Below, piece by piece: positions 19,243-20,000 of a DNA stretch of 20,000 nt. Origin of the DNA: Owenia fusiformis (Eukaryota > Annelida > Polychaeta > Sabellida > Oweniidae); assembly GCA_903813345.2 (NCBI GenBank), contig CAIIXF020000362.1, positions 1-20,000 of the forward strand, given 5' to 3'. Below the pieces are notes generated by a model. The model was not told the origin of the DNA and did not search any database. It saw only the letters and a list, made by a program, of their open reading frames with translations. The position numbers were made by a program, and so were the translations under genes. Positions within the stretch are counted from its first letter, which is position 1; every line of letters starts with the position of its first letter.

Positions 19243-20000
19243 CGTAGCTACCGCATGCTTGGCCCTAGGGGTACCTCAAGAACCTCTATAGCCGCGAAGC
19301 CAGTGTAGCTATCGTGACCATCGCATATAGGCTCCTGGGCTTATCTCAAGAACCTCTGTAGCCGCGTAGCCAGTGCAGCTATCGGGCCCAAAGTATGTAT
19401 GGTCCTGGGCTTACATCCAGAACCTCTGTAGCCGCAAAGCCAGTGTAGGTAGCATAGCCACCGCATGCATGGTCCTAAGGGTACCTCAAGAACCTCTGTA
19501 GTCGTGTATCCAGTGCAGCTATCGGGGCCACAGTATGTATGGTCATAGGCTTACATTGAGAACCTCTGTAGCTGCAAAGCCAGTGTAGCTACCGTAGCCA
19601 ATGCATACATGCTCCTAGGGGTATCATGTATCCAGTGCAGCTATCGGGGCAACATCCTGAACCCCCGCAAGTAGGTAGCGTGGCCACCGCATGCATGGTC
19701 CTGGGGGTACCACAAAAACCTCTGTATCCGCGTAGCCAGTGTAGCTATCGTGACCACCGCATGTATGCTTCTCGGCTTACCTCCAGAACCTCTCTAGCTG
19801 TGTAGCCAGTGTTGGTAGCGTAGCACACCCATTGTACCCGCGTAGCTACCGAAGTCTACGCATGCATGCTCGTAGAACCTCATGCTCAAGAACCTCTGCA
19901 GTCGTGTATCCAGTGTAGCTATCGGGGCTACAGTATGTTCGGTCCTGGGCTTACATCCAGAACCTCTGTAGCCGCAAAGCCAGGGTAGCTAGCGTAGCCA
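19243..20000 (+). repeat. Mosaic satellite after the end of the 13.36-kb match
   Basis: From 19243 the sequence first repeats a roughly 140-bp stretch of its own (GCTTGGCCCTAGGGG, CTATAGCCGCG, epsilon). It then passes to alpha and beta monomers with CGGGCCCAAAGTATG, a 52-bp short beta, and a part resembling block A 768-1240 (CCTGAACCCCCGCAAG, epsilon with CTTCTCGGC, gamma with TAGAACCTCATGCTC). The gamma near 19820 is shortened (GTAGCACACCC for GTAGCATACATACCC). The array continues past the window end. Confidence 0.78.
19581..19632 (+). repeat. 52-bp short beta monomer
   Basis: CTCCTAGGGGTATCATG is joined to TATCC, with the 18 bases around CAAGAACCTCTG missing. It has neither the 8-bp insertion of the 60-bp units nor the single-base loss of the 51-bp units. 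It is the simplest form of this deletion in the window. Confidence 0.78.

Larger units (their letters stand above)
1..20000 (+). repeat. Satellite DNA array, about 70-bp monomer family (whole window)
   Basis: Head-to-tail tandem array with no unique sequence inside. Counting from CAGTG to CAGTG, the first three units start at 1, 71 and 141, each exactly 70 bp. About 270-280 monomers would fill the window. Every monomer I read has the same orientation; the reverse complement GAGGTTCT of the landmark AGAACCTC was not seen on the + strand. Alpha, beta and epsilon monomers are 70 bp, gamma 105 bp and delta about 92-93 bp. TAG triplets inside GTAGC occur several times per monomer and close the forward frames quickly. 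I do not recognise the family, and it lacks the unit length of familiar centromeric satellites such as the 171-bp alphoid repeat. A structural chromosomal role is inferred only from its being a long homogeneous satellite. Confidence 0.97.

Noticed and set aside
1-20000. CRISPR array.
   Set aside because: Repeats are regular, but there are no unique spacers. The whole 70-bp monomer repeats, units vary in length from 39 to 105 bp, and no cas genes are present.
1-20000. Telomeric repeats, microsatellites, transposon ends or inverted segments inside the array.
   Set aside because: I looked for TTAGGG-like runs, long simple-sequence tracts, terminal inverted repeats with target-site duplications, and monomers in reverse orientation, and saw none.
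1-20000. Bacterial or phage origin with iterons.
   Set aside because: Twenty kilobases of repeat without a single gene, and with nested higher-order structure, is not expected in bacteria or phages; iteron arrays are far shorter and lie beside a replication gene.

Overview
The whole window is one uninterrupted, head-to-tail tandem-repeat (satellite) array. I find no protein-coding gene, RNA gene, transposon, CRISPR array or unique flanking sequence. Every stretch of about 70 bases repeats the same landmarks in the same orientation: CAGTG near the phase point I use, then GTAGC runs, ATGCATGCTCCTAGG or GTATGGTCCT, TTACATCCAG or TACCTCAAG, and AACCTCTGTAG. Satellite of this size and homogeneity points to a eukaryotic chromosome, most likely centromeric, pericentromeric, subtelomeric or other heterochromatin. 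The species cannot be told from the sequence and I do not recognise the family. CpG is still fairly common, but many CpG sites vary between monomers as TpG or CpA, which suggests past cytosine methylation.

The monomers fall into a few related classes. Alpha (70 bp) carries GGGGCCACAGTATGTATGG. Beta (70 bp) carries GCCAACGCATGCATGCTCC. Gamma (105 bp, i.e. 70 + 35) carries GTTGGTAGCGTAGCATACA. Delta (about 92-93 bp) is a gamma derivative carrying CGCTTCGCTCCCGCTGTG. Epsilon (70 bp) is alpha-like and carries TATCGTGACCA. Alpha and beta often alternate to give a 140-bp dimer. Phase-preserving deletions give 51-, 52-, 60-, 61-, 64- and 39-bp monomers, which work as lineage markers.

Larger repeats are built from these. 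Block A (1-2744) is followed by a partial, deleted copy B (2745 to about 4440), offset by 2744 bp. Next come a block present three times in the window (4441-5212) and tandem duplications with periods of 233, 140, 105, 499 and 324 bp (about 5176-8056). A mosaic stretch with a 1044-bp repeat (10090-11589) follows, then more mosaic sequence to 13361. From 13362 the left part of the window starts again: 13362-19242 matches 1-5879 at an offset of 13361-13363 bp, with about eleven substitutions and one 2-bp indel counted by eye (about 99.8 % identity). The rest, 19243-20000, is mosaic satellite of the same family.

The differences give a relative chronology. Sites that distinguish A from B are kept in the right-hand copies A' and B', so the 2744-bp duplication is older than the one that made the 13.36-kb repeat. 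This nested pattern is what unequal exchange or similar amplification in a satellite would leave. The short open frames are chance by-products of the repeat. No new gene system is visible; what deserves a second look is the nested higher-order structure, the 35-bp subunit step, a near-match to the CENP-B box with altered spacing in gamma monomers, and the CpG-decay pattern.
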